DNA from: Pseudomonadota bacterium
GTDB lineage: Bacteria > Pseudomonadota > Gammaproteobacteria > Xanthomonadales > Xanthomonadaceae
NCBI GenBank assembly: GCA_023425225.1
Contig: JAFADB010000145.1
Span: 1-6,791 of the forward strand
Length of the DNA: 6,791 nt
Direction of reading: 5' to 3'
Made by a program: the position numbers and the translations under genes. Shown in pieces: positions 1 to 5,088 of the stretch. The notes beneath the pieces are model-generated. The model saw only the letters and a list, made by a program, of their open reading frames with translations. It had not been told where the DNA came from and made no database searches. The first letter of the stretch is position 1. Every line of letters begins with the position of its first letter.

Positions 1-339
1 GGTGCCCGGGATATCGTCCGGCAGCGCCATGCCCTGACCGGTCTCGCGCGCGTACACGGCCAGCACCGCGGAGATCGGTACCTGCACCGGATAGCTCACC
101 CCGCCAAAGCGTGCGGTGAAGCTCACGCCCTCGTTGTCGATCTGCAGGTGCACCACCGCCCGCTCGGCGATGTTCAGCACCACCTTGCCGTCCTTGATTG
201 CGCTGGGCGGCACGCGCACGCCGGAAAGGCCCGCATCGACCAGGATGTGCGGGGTCATGCCGTTGTCGTTGATCCATTCCACCAGCGCACGCAGCAGATA
301 GGGCCGGTGGCTGGTCATTCGGGGAGTGTCTTCGCTCAT
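1..339 (-). CDS. sspB: SspB, ClpXP protease specificity-enhancing factor (5' part, runs off the window)
   Basis: The frame reads from ATG at 339 to the left edge without a stop, giving 113 residues. It contains RPYLLRALVEWINDNGMTPH near the N-terminus, then VLNIAERAV, a FTARFGG motif and VPISAVLAVYARETGQG. These match the substrate-binding dimer domain of SspB as I recall it from E. coli. SspB tethers ssrA-tagged and other substrates to ClpX in the cytoplasm. The C-terminal tail that carries the ClpX-binding peptide would lie beyond base 1 and cannot be checked. The gene follows sspA in the same direction after a 117-nt spacer, the classic sspA-sspB order. No clear Shine-Dalgarno precedes ATG 339. 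A second in-frame ATG at 318 would leave only four residues before RPYLL, so 339 is preferred. Identity is secure; the exact start is less so. Confidence 0.93.
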   Translation of the reverse strand, partial: MSEDTPRMTSHRPYLLRALVEWINDNGMTPHILVDAGLSGVRVPPSAIKDGKVVLNIAERAVVHLQIDNEGVSFTARFGGVSYPVQVPISAVLAVYARETGQGMALPDDIPGT

Positions 340-345
340 GCGACA

Positions 346-351
346 AGTCTA
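346..351 (-). promoter_or_regulatory. Possible -10 element (TAGACT) immediately upstream of sspB
   Basis: On the minus strand TAGACT ends 6 nt before the sspB ATG. If used as a -10, transcription would begin at or next to the start codon, giving a leaderless or nearly leaderless mRNA. That would fit the absence of a Shine-Dalgarno. I see no convincing -35 at the expected distance, so this is a weak candidate resting on a single hexamer. Confidence 0.22.
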
Positions 352-401
352 ACCGCGGCCTGCGCCGAGTGGACCGGGGACGCCGCGATCCATGCTATGC
401 C

Positions 402-449
402 GTCCGCTTCGAGCTTCATGATGCGGACAGGCGTCGAGCCTCCGTCCGC
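402..449 (-). other. Hairpin region in the sspA-sspB spacer with alternative pairings
   Basis: In the minus-strand RNA, GCGGAC (449-444) pairs with GTCCGC (428-423). Inside this, AGGC (441-438) pairs with GCCT (432-429) around a 5-nt loop, with a 2-nt bulge on one side. The structure starts 7 nt after the sspA stop codon. A second GCGGAC at 407-402 can pair with the same GTCCGC, so the two stems exclude each other. No T tract follows either stem, so it is not a canonical intrinsic terminator. It may partly terminate, stabilise the sspA mRNA end, or be a chance product of GC-rich sequence. Confidence 0.4.
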
Positions 450-456
450 CGGCGGG

Positions 457-1092
457 TCAGGCCGGCAGTGCGCGCAGCTTCTTTTCCTGTTCGGTAAGGC
501 TGCGGATGAAACCCGGATTGCGGAAGATCCGGTTGCCGTAGTCCTCGATCGCCTTGCCGTCCTTCGGCAGTGCGACGCCCAGCGCCTCCAGCCGCCAGAT
601 GATCGGCGCCATCGCACAGTCGGCCAGGCTCATCTCCGGATTGAGGAAGAACTTGCTGGCCTTGAACAGCGGCACCGAAGCGGTCAGCAGCTCCCGCAGG
701 CGCTTGCGGCCGGCCTCGGCCTGGGTCTTGTTGCCCAGCTGGATGGCCTGCACCTGCGGCACCCAGTCGTGCTCGATGCGCAGCATCGCCAAGCGCAGGC
801 GCGCGCGCGACAGCGGATCGACCGGCATCAGCGGCGGATGCGGATAGCGCTCGTCGAGGTATTCGCTGACCACCGAGGCGGCGTACAGCACCAGTTCGCG
901 CTCGACCAGCGTGGGCACCGAATGGTAGGGGTTGAGGTCGATCAGGTCTTCCGGGGGATTCTGCGGATCGACCGCGACGAAATCGTAGCTGACGCCCTTT
1001 GCGGCCAATACCAGCCGCACGCGGTGGCAGAGCACGTCATCGGTCGAGGAAAACAACGTCAAGGTATTGCGCATGCGTACACTCGCCGCCAT
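457..1092 (-). CDS. sspA: SspA, stringent starvation protein A (GST-fold RNA polymerase-associated regulator)
   Basis: 211 residues; E. coli SspA is of nearly the same length (about 212). The N-terminal thioredoxin-like part contains SSTDDVLCHRVRLVLAAKG, then LNPYHSVPTLVERELVLYAA, the usual cis-proline VPTL and acidic-site region of glutathione-S-transferase folds. The C-terminal helical part contains MSLADCAMAPIIWRLEALG. The surface PHP triplet, needed for SspA activity in E. coli, is at residues 84-86 (YPHPPL). SspA binds RNA polymerase near sigma70 and redirects transcription in stationary phase and acid stress; like other SspA proteins it is not expected to have GST activity. The start at 1092 is preferred over the internal Met at residue 7 because GGAGAG lies at a proper distance upstream. 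It is followed by sspB and preceded by petC in the same orientation, with 163 nt between petC and sspA. Confidence 0.95.
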   Translation of the reverse strand: MAASVRMRNTLTLFSSTDDVLCHRVRLVLAAKGVSYDFVAVDPQNPPEDLIDLNPYHSVPTLVERELVLYAASVVSEYLDERYPHPPLMPVDPLSRARLRLAMLRIEHDWVPQVQAIQLGNKTQAEAGRKRLRELLTASVPLFKASKFFLNPEMSLADCAMAPIIWRLEALGVALPKDGKAIEDYGNRIFRNPGFIRSLTEQEKKLRALPA

Positions 1093-1098
1093 TCAAGG

Positions 1099-1104
1099 CT
1101 CTCC
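1099..1104 (-). promoter_or_regulatory. Shine-Dalgarno of sspA
   Basis: GGAGAG lies 6 nt before ATG 1092 on the minus strand. It decides the start in favour of the N-terminal MAASVR form rather than the Met six codons later. Confidence 0.6.
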
Positions 1105-1152
1105 AGCAACCGGAATCCGCCGGTTGTCCGGCGCCGCCAGCCCCTTGCCGGA

Positions 1153-1219
1153 CGGTCACCACAGTCCCCGAGTGTGCAATCCCATGCGCAAAAAGCCAAT
1201 AGCGCCAGGATGGTGACCG
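1153..1219 (-). promoter_or_regulatory. Candidate sspA promoter bracketed by a 9-bp inverted repeat
   Basis: This lies in the 163-nt gap between petC and sspA. On the minus strand, TTGGCT (1199-1194) and CACACT (1176-1171) are separated by 17 nt and would place the start of transcription near 1164, about 70 nt before the sspA ATG. The hexamers match the sigma70 consensus only at 4/6 and 3/6 positions. CGGTCACCA at 1153-1161 and TGGTGACCG at 1211-1219 are perfect inverted copies with 49 nt between them, one arm just downstream of the predicted start and one upstream of the -35. This resembles a paired operator, but no regulator can be named. A separate sspA promoter is plausible because petC ends well upstream. 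Confidence 0.3.
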
Positions 1220-1255
1220 CACCCTCGTCCCCATGGGCCGCACTCGGGCCGCGGG

Positions 1256-2002
1256 TCAATGGACGTCCTTCCAGTAATCGCGCTTGAGCAGGTAGGCGAG
1301 GAAGGTGAAGAACGCTAGGAACAGGACCACCCAGACGCCCAGCCGCTGCCGCTTCAGGGCGGCCGGCTCGCCGGCGTACTGCAGGAAGTTGGTGATGTCG
1401 CGCACGGACTGGTCGAACTCGGCCGGGTTCTGCTGGCCCGGCTGCGACAGCTTGAGCGACTTGACCTGCCGCTCGCCGGTGTCCGGGTCGGCCTCGCCGA
1501 GCTCCGGCAATTGCAGGCCCTGCAACTGCCACAGCGGATTGGGCATGGAGGCGTTGGCGAACAAGGTGTTGTTCCAGCCGACCGGCCGGCTGGAATCGAG
1601 GTAGAAGGACTTGAGGTAGGTATAGATCCAGTCGCTGCCGCGCACGCGCGAGATCAGCGTCAGGTCCGGCGGCGCCTTGCCGAACCACTTGGCCGCCGGC
1701 TCGGCGGGCATCGACGCGATGATGTGCTCGCCGAAGTCGGCGCCGGTGAAGTTGAGGTTCTCCATCACCTCCTGCTCGCTGAGCCCCAGGTCGTCGGCCA
1801 TGCGCGAATAGCGCAGGTACTTGAGCGAATGGCAGCCCGAGCAATAGTTCATGTACAGCTGCGCGCCGCGCTGCAGCGAGGCGCGGTCGCCCAGATCGTT
1901 GCCGGCCTGCAGCAGCGCGGCGCCGTCGGCGGCCAGCACGCCCACGCTCCACAGCAGCCCCGCCACCAGCCCGGCCCAGCGCGCGATCCTTGCATTAGTC
2001 AT
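1256..2002 (-). CDS. petC: Cytochrome c1, haem-c subunit of the cytochrome bc1 complex
   Basis: 248 residues. A signal peptide (about residues 1-25, ending VLAA) precedes a periplasmic domain. The haem c attachment motif is CSGCH at 54-58, with H58 as one axial ligand. The second ligand is probably M153 in NASMPNPLW, the position of the conserved MP motif of cytochromes c1. Other family blocks are APPDLTLISRVRG (110-122) and DWIYTYLKSFY (124-134). One C-terminal membrane anchor spans about 221-239, followed by a short basic cytoplasmic tail. The protein takes electrons from the Rieske centre and passes them to soluble or membrane-bound cytochrome c. Its ATG overlaps the end of petB by 8 nt (ATGACTAA contains both start and stop), which suggests translational coupling. 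A GGGTGAG sequence 5 nt upstream serves as ribosome-binding site. Confidence 0.96.
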   Translation of the reverse strand: MTNARIARWAGLVAGLLWSVGVLAADGAALLQAGNDLGDRASLQRGAQLYMNYCSGCHSLKYLRYSRMADDLGLSEQEVMENLNFTGADFGEHIIASMPAEPAAKWFGKAPPDLTLISRVRGSDWIYTYLKSFYLDSSRPVGWNNTLFANASMPNPLWQLQGLQLPELGEADPDTGERQVKSLKLSQPGQQNPAEFDQSVRDITNFLQYAGEPAALKRQRLGVWVVLFLAFFTFLAYLLKRDYWKDVH

Positions 2003-3257
2003 GGCTGCTCACCCGTTCCGGCACCGGCTTGGTCCTGTCCCAGCGTGTCCACAGCGGCATGGTGATGAAGAAGGCGAAATACAGGAAGGTCAGCACGCGG
2101 CCGATGTAGGTCTCGTAGATCTCGGTGCCCGGACCGGAACCGATGATGCCCAGCCAGACGAAGCACACCGCCAGCACGCCGAGCATCACCTTGGAAAGCC
2201 AGCCGCGGTAGCGGATCGAACGCACCTTGGCGCGGTCCAGCCACGGCACCAGGAACAGGATGGCGATCGCCGAGAACATCACGATCACGCCCAGCAGCTT
2301 GTCGGGCACCACCCGCAGCATCGCGTAGTACGGCGTGTAGTACCACACCGGCTTGATGTGCTCGGGCGTGACCAGCCGGTTGGCCTCGGTGAAGTTGTCG
2401 TGCTCCAGGAACAGCCCGCCGAAGCCCGGTGCGAAGAAGATGATGAAGGCGGCGATGATCAGCAGGAAACCGACGCCGACCAGGTCCTTGAACGTGTAGT
2501 AAGGATGGAAGGGAATGCCGTCGGCCGGTGCGGTCGCGCTCCAGCGGTTGCCCTTCGGGCCCTTCTTGATCTCCACGCCGTCGGGATTGTTGGACCCCAC
2601 CTCGTGCAGCGCGCCCAGGTGCAGCACCACCAGCAGCAGCAGCACCAGCGGCAGCGCGATCACGTGCAGGGCGAAGAAGCGGTTGAGGGTGGCGTCGCCG
2701 GGCAGGTAGTCGCCCATGATCCACTCGGTCAGCCCCTGACCGATGACCGGGATGGCGCCGAACAGCGAGATGATCACCTTGGCGCCCCAGAACGACATCT
2801 GTCCCCATGGCAGCACGTAGCCCATGAAGGCCTCGGCCATCAGCACCAGGTAGATCAGCATGCCGAGGATCCACACCAGCTCGCGCGGCTTCTGGTAGCT
2901 GCCGTACAGCAGCGCGCGGAACATGTGCAGGTAGACCACGATGAAGAACAGCGAGGCGCCGGTGGAGTGCATGTAGCGGATCAGCCAGCCCCACTCCACG
3001 TCGCGCATGATGTATTCGACCGAAGCGAACGCCTCGGCCGCGCTGGGCTTGAAGTGCATCGTCAGGAAGATGCCGGTCAGGATCTGGTTGACCAGCACCA
3101 CCAGCGCCAGCGAGCCGAAGTAGTACCAGAAGTTGAAGTTCTTCGGTGCGTAGTAGTCGGTGACGTGCTTGCGGTAGAACGGCATCAGGCCGGGCGCGCG
3201 GGCGTTGACCCAGTCCATCAGCCCGGTGGCGGTGCGGCTCAACAGGTTGCTCGCCAT
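1995..3257 (-). CDS. petB: Cytochrome b, quinol-oxidising core subunit of the cytochrome bc1 complex
   Basis: 420 residues, a full-length bacterial cytochrome b with eight predicted membrane helices (about 43-67, 93-118, 127-151, 192-217, 257-279, 318-340, 356-374, 385-403), not the split b6/subunit IV form. Haem ligands are H97 and H111 in helix B, and H198 and H213 in helix D. By homology H97/H198 hold bL and H111/H213 hold bH. The helix-D pair is 15 residues apart, not 14 as in mitochondrial and alphaproteobacterial proteins. The Qo motif reads PVWY (303-306) where mitochondria have PEWY. The block HEVGSNNPDG (218-227) is typical of proteobacterial homologues. The protein oxidises quinol at Qo and reduces quinone at Qi in the inner membrane. 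The start is supported by GGGAGGAG 8 nt upstream, inside the end of petA; only 3 nt separate the two genes. Confidence 0.97.
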   Translation of the reverse strand: MASNLLSRTATGLMDWVNARAPGLMPFYRKHVTDYYAPKNFNFWYYFGSLALVVLVNQILTGIFLTMHFKPSAAEAFASVEYIMRDVEWGWLIRYMHSTGASLFFIVVYLHMFRALLYGSYQKPRELVWILGMLIYLVLMAEAFMGYVLPWGQMSFWGAKVIISLFGAIPVIGQGLTEWIMGDYLPGDATLNRFFALHVIALPLVLLLLVVLHLGALHEVGSNNPDGVEIKKGPKGNRWSATAPADGIPFHPYYTFKDLVGVGFLLIIAAFIIFFAPGFGGLFLEHDNFTEANRLVTPEHIKPVWYYTPYYAMLRVVPDKLLGVIVMFSAIAILFLVPWLDRAKVRSIRYRGWLSKVMLGVLAVCFVWLGIIGSGPGTEIYETYIGRVLTFLYFAFFITMPLWTRWDRTKPVPERVSSHD

Positions 3258-3260
3258 GGC

Positions 3261-3899
3261 TCAGGCTCCTCCCTTCGCGGCGGCATCCGCCGTCGGGTCC
3301 ACGCCGATCACCAGCGTGTTTTCGTCCCGGTAGTGGTGCGGCGGCACCAGCAGGTTGGTCGGCGCCGGCACGCCCTGAAACACCCGCCCGGCCATGTCGA
3401 AGCGCGACTTGTGGCAGGGGCAGAAATAGCCGCCCTTCCACTGCGGGTCGTAGGGTTCGGGGCGGATCTCGGCGACCATCTCCGGCGAACAGCCCAGGTG
3501 GGTGCACAGGCCGACCAGCACCGAGATCTCGGGGCGGATCGAGCGGTACTCCGGGTCGCCCTCGAGCACGTAGTCCGGCTGCTGGTCCTTGTTCTCCGAC
3601 TCGGGATCGCGCAGGCGCGGGTCCAGCGTCGGCAGGGCGTCGAGGATGGCCTTGGAGCGCTTGACGATCCAGATCGGCTGGCCGCGCCACTCCACGATCA
3701 GCCGCTGGCCTTCCTGCAGCGCGCTGATGTCGGCAACGACCGGGGCGCCGGCGAGCTTGGCGCGGGCGCTGGGATTCCAGGACTTGATGAAGGGGACGGC
3801 GGCGAAACCCGCCCCCACCGCGCCCACCACGGCGGTGGTGGCGCCGAGAAACCGGCGACGTCCCGCGTCTGCGGGTTCGTTGACCCCATCGTTGGCCAT
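3261..3899 (-). CDS. petA: Rieske [2Fe-2S] iron-sulfur subunit of the cytochrome bc1 complex
   Basis: 212 residues. A twin-arginine motif, RRRFLG at 14-19, precedes a hydrophobic segment (19-38) that stays as the membrane anchor, as in other Tat-dependent Rieske proteins. Box I is CTHLGC (132-137) and box II is CPCHKSRFD (160-168). C132, H134, C160 and H163 bind the cluster, and C137 and C162 form the disulfide. S165 matches the serine that hydrogen-bonds the cluster. The next conserved position, usually Tyr, is F167. The head domain moves electrons from quinol at Qo to cytochrome c1. The frame stays open upstream to 4058, but the start at 3899 is chosen for its GGAG with a 6-nt spacer and for placing the Tat motif close to the N-terminus. 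It is the first gene of petABC. Confidence 0.96.
   Translation of the reverse strand: MANDGVNEPADAGRRRFLGATTAVVGAVGAGFAAVPFIKSWNPSARAKLAGAPVVADISALQEGQRLIVEWRGQPIWIVKRSKAILDALPTLDPRLRDPESENKDQQPDYVLEGDPEYRSIRPEISVLVGLCTHLGCSPEMVAEIRPEPYDPQWKGGYFCPCHKSRFDMAGRVFQGVPAPTNLLVPPHHYRDENTLVIGVDPTADAAAKGGA
3266..3273 (-). promoter_or_regulatory. Shine-Dalgarno of petB inside the petA 3' end
   Basis: GGGAGGAG on the minus strand sits 8 nt before the petB ATG and overlaps the last sense codons of petA (Gly-Gly-Ala), so petB translation initiates on the terminating petA message. Confidence 0.6.
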
Positions 3900-4058
3900 C
3901 CGGCGCTCCGATCTTGATGTTTGGGTAGCTTGTGGCTGCCAGCGGTCCGGTGGGGCGAGCCGCAGTGGATCTCCAGCGGTGTATCTAAAGCAGATTGCGG
4001 CGGAAATTTCCAGCGCGGTGCAGCAATGCCGATGCCGTCGCGATCGCCGCGGCGGCAC
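3900..4058 (-). promoter_or_regulatory. petABC leader and probable promoter region
   Basis: 159 nt separate the transglycosylase stop from petA and hold no gene. The first part contains a hairpin, listed separately. The middle is the least GC-rich stretch of the gap. It contains a perfect 10-bp palindrome GGAAATTTCC (4002-4011) and, 11 to 19 nt further along the minus strand, the AT-rich TTTAGATAC (3991-3983). TAGATA inside it could be a -10, but no good -35 stands at the right distance. If this is the promoter, the palindrome would overlap the -35 region and could be an operator. The ribosome-binding site is GGAG at 3909-3906. The exact promoter is uncertain; that petABC starts here is likely. 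Confidence 0.35.
4033..4057 (-). terminator. Hairpin directly after the lytic transglycosylase stop
   Basis: Read on the minus strand, TGCCG (4057-4053) pairs with CGGCA (4037-4033). Inside, CGCG (4051-4048) pairs with CGCG (4042-4039) around a 5-nt loop, with one C-A mismatch between the two stems. It begins one base after the TGA of the transglycosylase gene. There is no T tract after it, so intrinsic termination may be partial. Position and stem strength suggest an mRNA 3' end that separates this gene from petABC. Confidence 0.42.
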
Positions 4059-4967
4059 TCATCGTGCCACCGTCACCGCGCTCCGGTAGCGATCGGCCAG
4101 CACGCCGACACGCTGCACGTAGCGCTGGGTCTCGCTGTACGGCGGCACGCCACCATGGCGGTCCACGGCGCCTTCGCCGGCGTTGTAGCCGGCCGCGGCC
4201 AGCGTCAGATTGCCATCGAAGCGCTTGAGCAACCACGCCAGGTACTGCACGCCGCCGCGGATGTTCTGCACCGCATCATAGGAATCGGTAACGCCGAAGC
4301 GGCGCGCGGTGGCCGGCATCAGCTGCATCAGCCCCTGCGCGCCGGCACGGCTGAGCGCCAGCGGGTTGTAGGCCGATTCGGCATGGATGATCGCCCGCAC
4401 CACGGCCTCTTCCACGCCGAACTCGCGCGCCGCCGCCGCGATCTCGCCCTGGTAGGCGGAGGTGTTGAGCCGCACCGAGCCGAAGTTGACGCCCGGATTG
4501 GCGCCGCAGGCGTAGCAGGTCTCGATGAAGCTGTAGGAGATCGTGCGCAGGTTCTCGATGCTGGCCACCTGCTGCGGACGGGCGCTGGTGTAGTGGCGCA
4601 CGCCGTCCTTCATGTAGGAATAGACCTGTCCTTTCACCACGCGGCGGGTCGAGCCCGAGACTGCTGGAGCCGGGACCGGTGCCACCGCCTTGGGCGCACT
4701 GCTGGCGGCGACCGGATTCGACGCGGCGGCCGTGGCTTCCGCCGCCGGGCGCGGAGTGGTCGTGGCGGCGCGCGGCTGCGGGCGGGGGGACGGGCGGCGA
4801 TCGGGTACGTACTGGCTGACCACGCTGCAACTGGCGCCGGCCATGCGCTTGCTGACGTAGCTGGGGATGCCGTCGCTGCCGACGCATTTGTACAGCGTGC
4901 CCGCGCTGGCCGGCGAAGCGACCCACGCGGCGGCCAGTATCCCCAATGGCAGCAGCATTCCCCTCAT
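4059..4967 (-). CDS. Secreted lytic transglycosylase (SLT domain, GH23-like) with DUF4124-like N-terminus
   Basis: 302 residues from ATG 4967. Residues 1-22 form a signal peptide ending ASPASA. Next comes a short YKCVGSDGIPSYVSKR segment (26-41) resembling DUF4124, then a Pro/Ala/Thr-rich linker (about 58-107), and a second similar strand pair, VYSYMKDGVRHYTS (115-128). The SLT domain spans about 172-296: catalytic E197 in IIHAESAYNP, GLMQLMP (212-218), AAGYNAGEGAV (258-268) and PPYSETQRYVQRV. Such enzymes cut the MurNAc-GlcNAc bond of peptidoglycan and form anhydro-MurNAc. A CYAC pair (151-154), together with C28 and C47, gives four cysteines in the exported part, possibly disulfides. An upstream ATG at 5030 would add 21 residues before the signal peptide, so 4967 is preferred, though it lacks a good Shine-Dalgarno. 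It is transcribed away from miaB. The closest MltE/Slt subfamily is not assigned. Confidence 0.88.
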   Translation of the reverse strand: MRGMLLPLGILAAAWVASPASAGTLYKCVGSDGIPSYVSKRMAGASCSVVSQYVPDRRPSPRPQPRAATTTPRPAAEATAAASNPVAASSAPKAVAPVPAPAVSGSTRRVVKGQVYSYMKDGVRHYTSARPQQVASIENLRTISYSFIETCYACGANPGVNFGSVRLNTSAYQGEIAAAAREFGVEEAVVRAIIHAESAYNPLALSRAGAQGLMQLMPATARRFGVTDSYDAVQNIRGGVQYLAWLLKRFDGNLTLAAAGYNAGEGAVDRHGGVPPYSETQRYVQRVGVLADRYRSAVTVAR

Positions 4968-4974
4968 CGCGCGG

Positions 4975-5003
4975 AGTGTCCCAGCTTCTGTGGCGCTTGC
5001 CAA
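4975..5003 (-). promoter_or_regulatory. Candidate promoter of the lytic transglycosylase gene
   Basis: On the minus strand, TTGGCA (5003-4998) and GACACT (4980-4975) are separated by exactly 17 nt. The -35 matches consensus at 5/6 positions and the -10 at 3/6. The -10 ends 7 nt before the ATG at 4967, so the transcript would start at or beside the initiation codon. This would explain the missing Shine-Dalgarno. It is a prediction from spacing and hexamer match only. Confidence 0.35.
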
Positions 5004-5046
5004 GCCGCCCTGCTGCCTGCCCCCATGCACGCGGACGGCGAGGCGC

Positions 5047-5052
5047 TAGACT
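5047..5052 (+). promoter_or_regulatory. Possible -10 element (TAGACT) of miaB
   Basis: TAGACT on the plus strand would place the transcription start near 5059, giving a leader of about 30 nt before ATG 5089. That argues against the earlier in-frame ATG at 5053, which would lie upstream of the transcript. No recognisable -35 stands at 16-18 nt. Part of the 121-nt divergent region between the transglycosylase and miaB. Confidence 0.25.
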
Positions 5053-5088
5053 ATGCGGCTCCCTAGCCACCCGTCTGGAATAAGCGCC

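Noticed and set aside
1126..1153. GTCCGGC/GCCGGAC 7-bp inverted repeat between petC and sspA as a petC terminator
   Set aside because: The stem is real, but it lies about 100 nt after petC and within the likely sspA leader, downstream of the sspA promoter candidate. It has no T tract and a 14-nt loop, so I do not call it a terminator.
148..1287. A 379-codon plus-strand frame opposite sspB and sspA
   Set aside because: Antisense shadow of two recognised genes; its composition and lack of motifs do not support a real protein.
2627..2665. CAG/CAC-rich short repeat on the plus strand
   Set aside because: It is simply the Leu/Val-rich helix D of cytochrome b written in CTG and GTG codons, not an independent repeat element.
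1851..3917. A 688-codon open frame on the plus strand opposite petA, petB and petC
   Set aside because: It is rich in His, Gln, Arg and Asp, the usual composition of the antisense of a high-GC gene, with no domain. The opposite strand encodes complete bc1 subunits.
3900..4058. A 53-residue N-terminal extension of the Rieske protein
   Set aside because: It would bury the Tat signal more than 60 residues into the protein. The shorter start has a GGAG at a 6-nt spacing and puts RRRFLG near the N-terminus.
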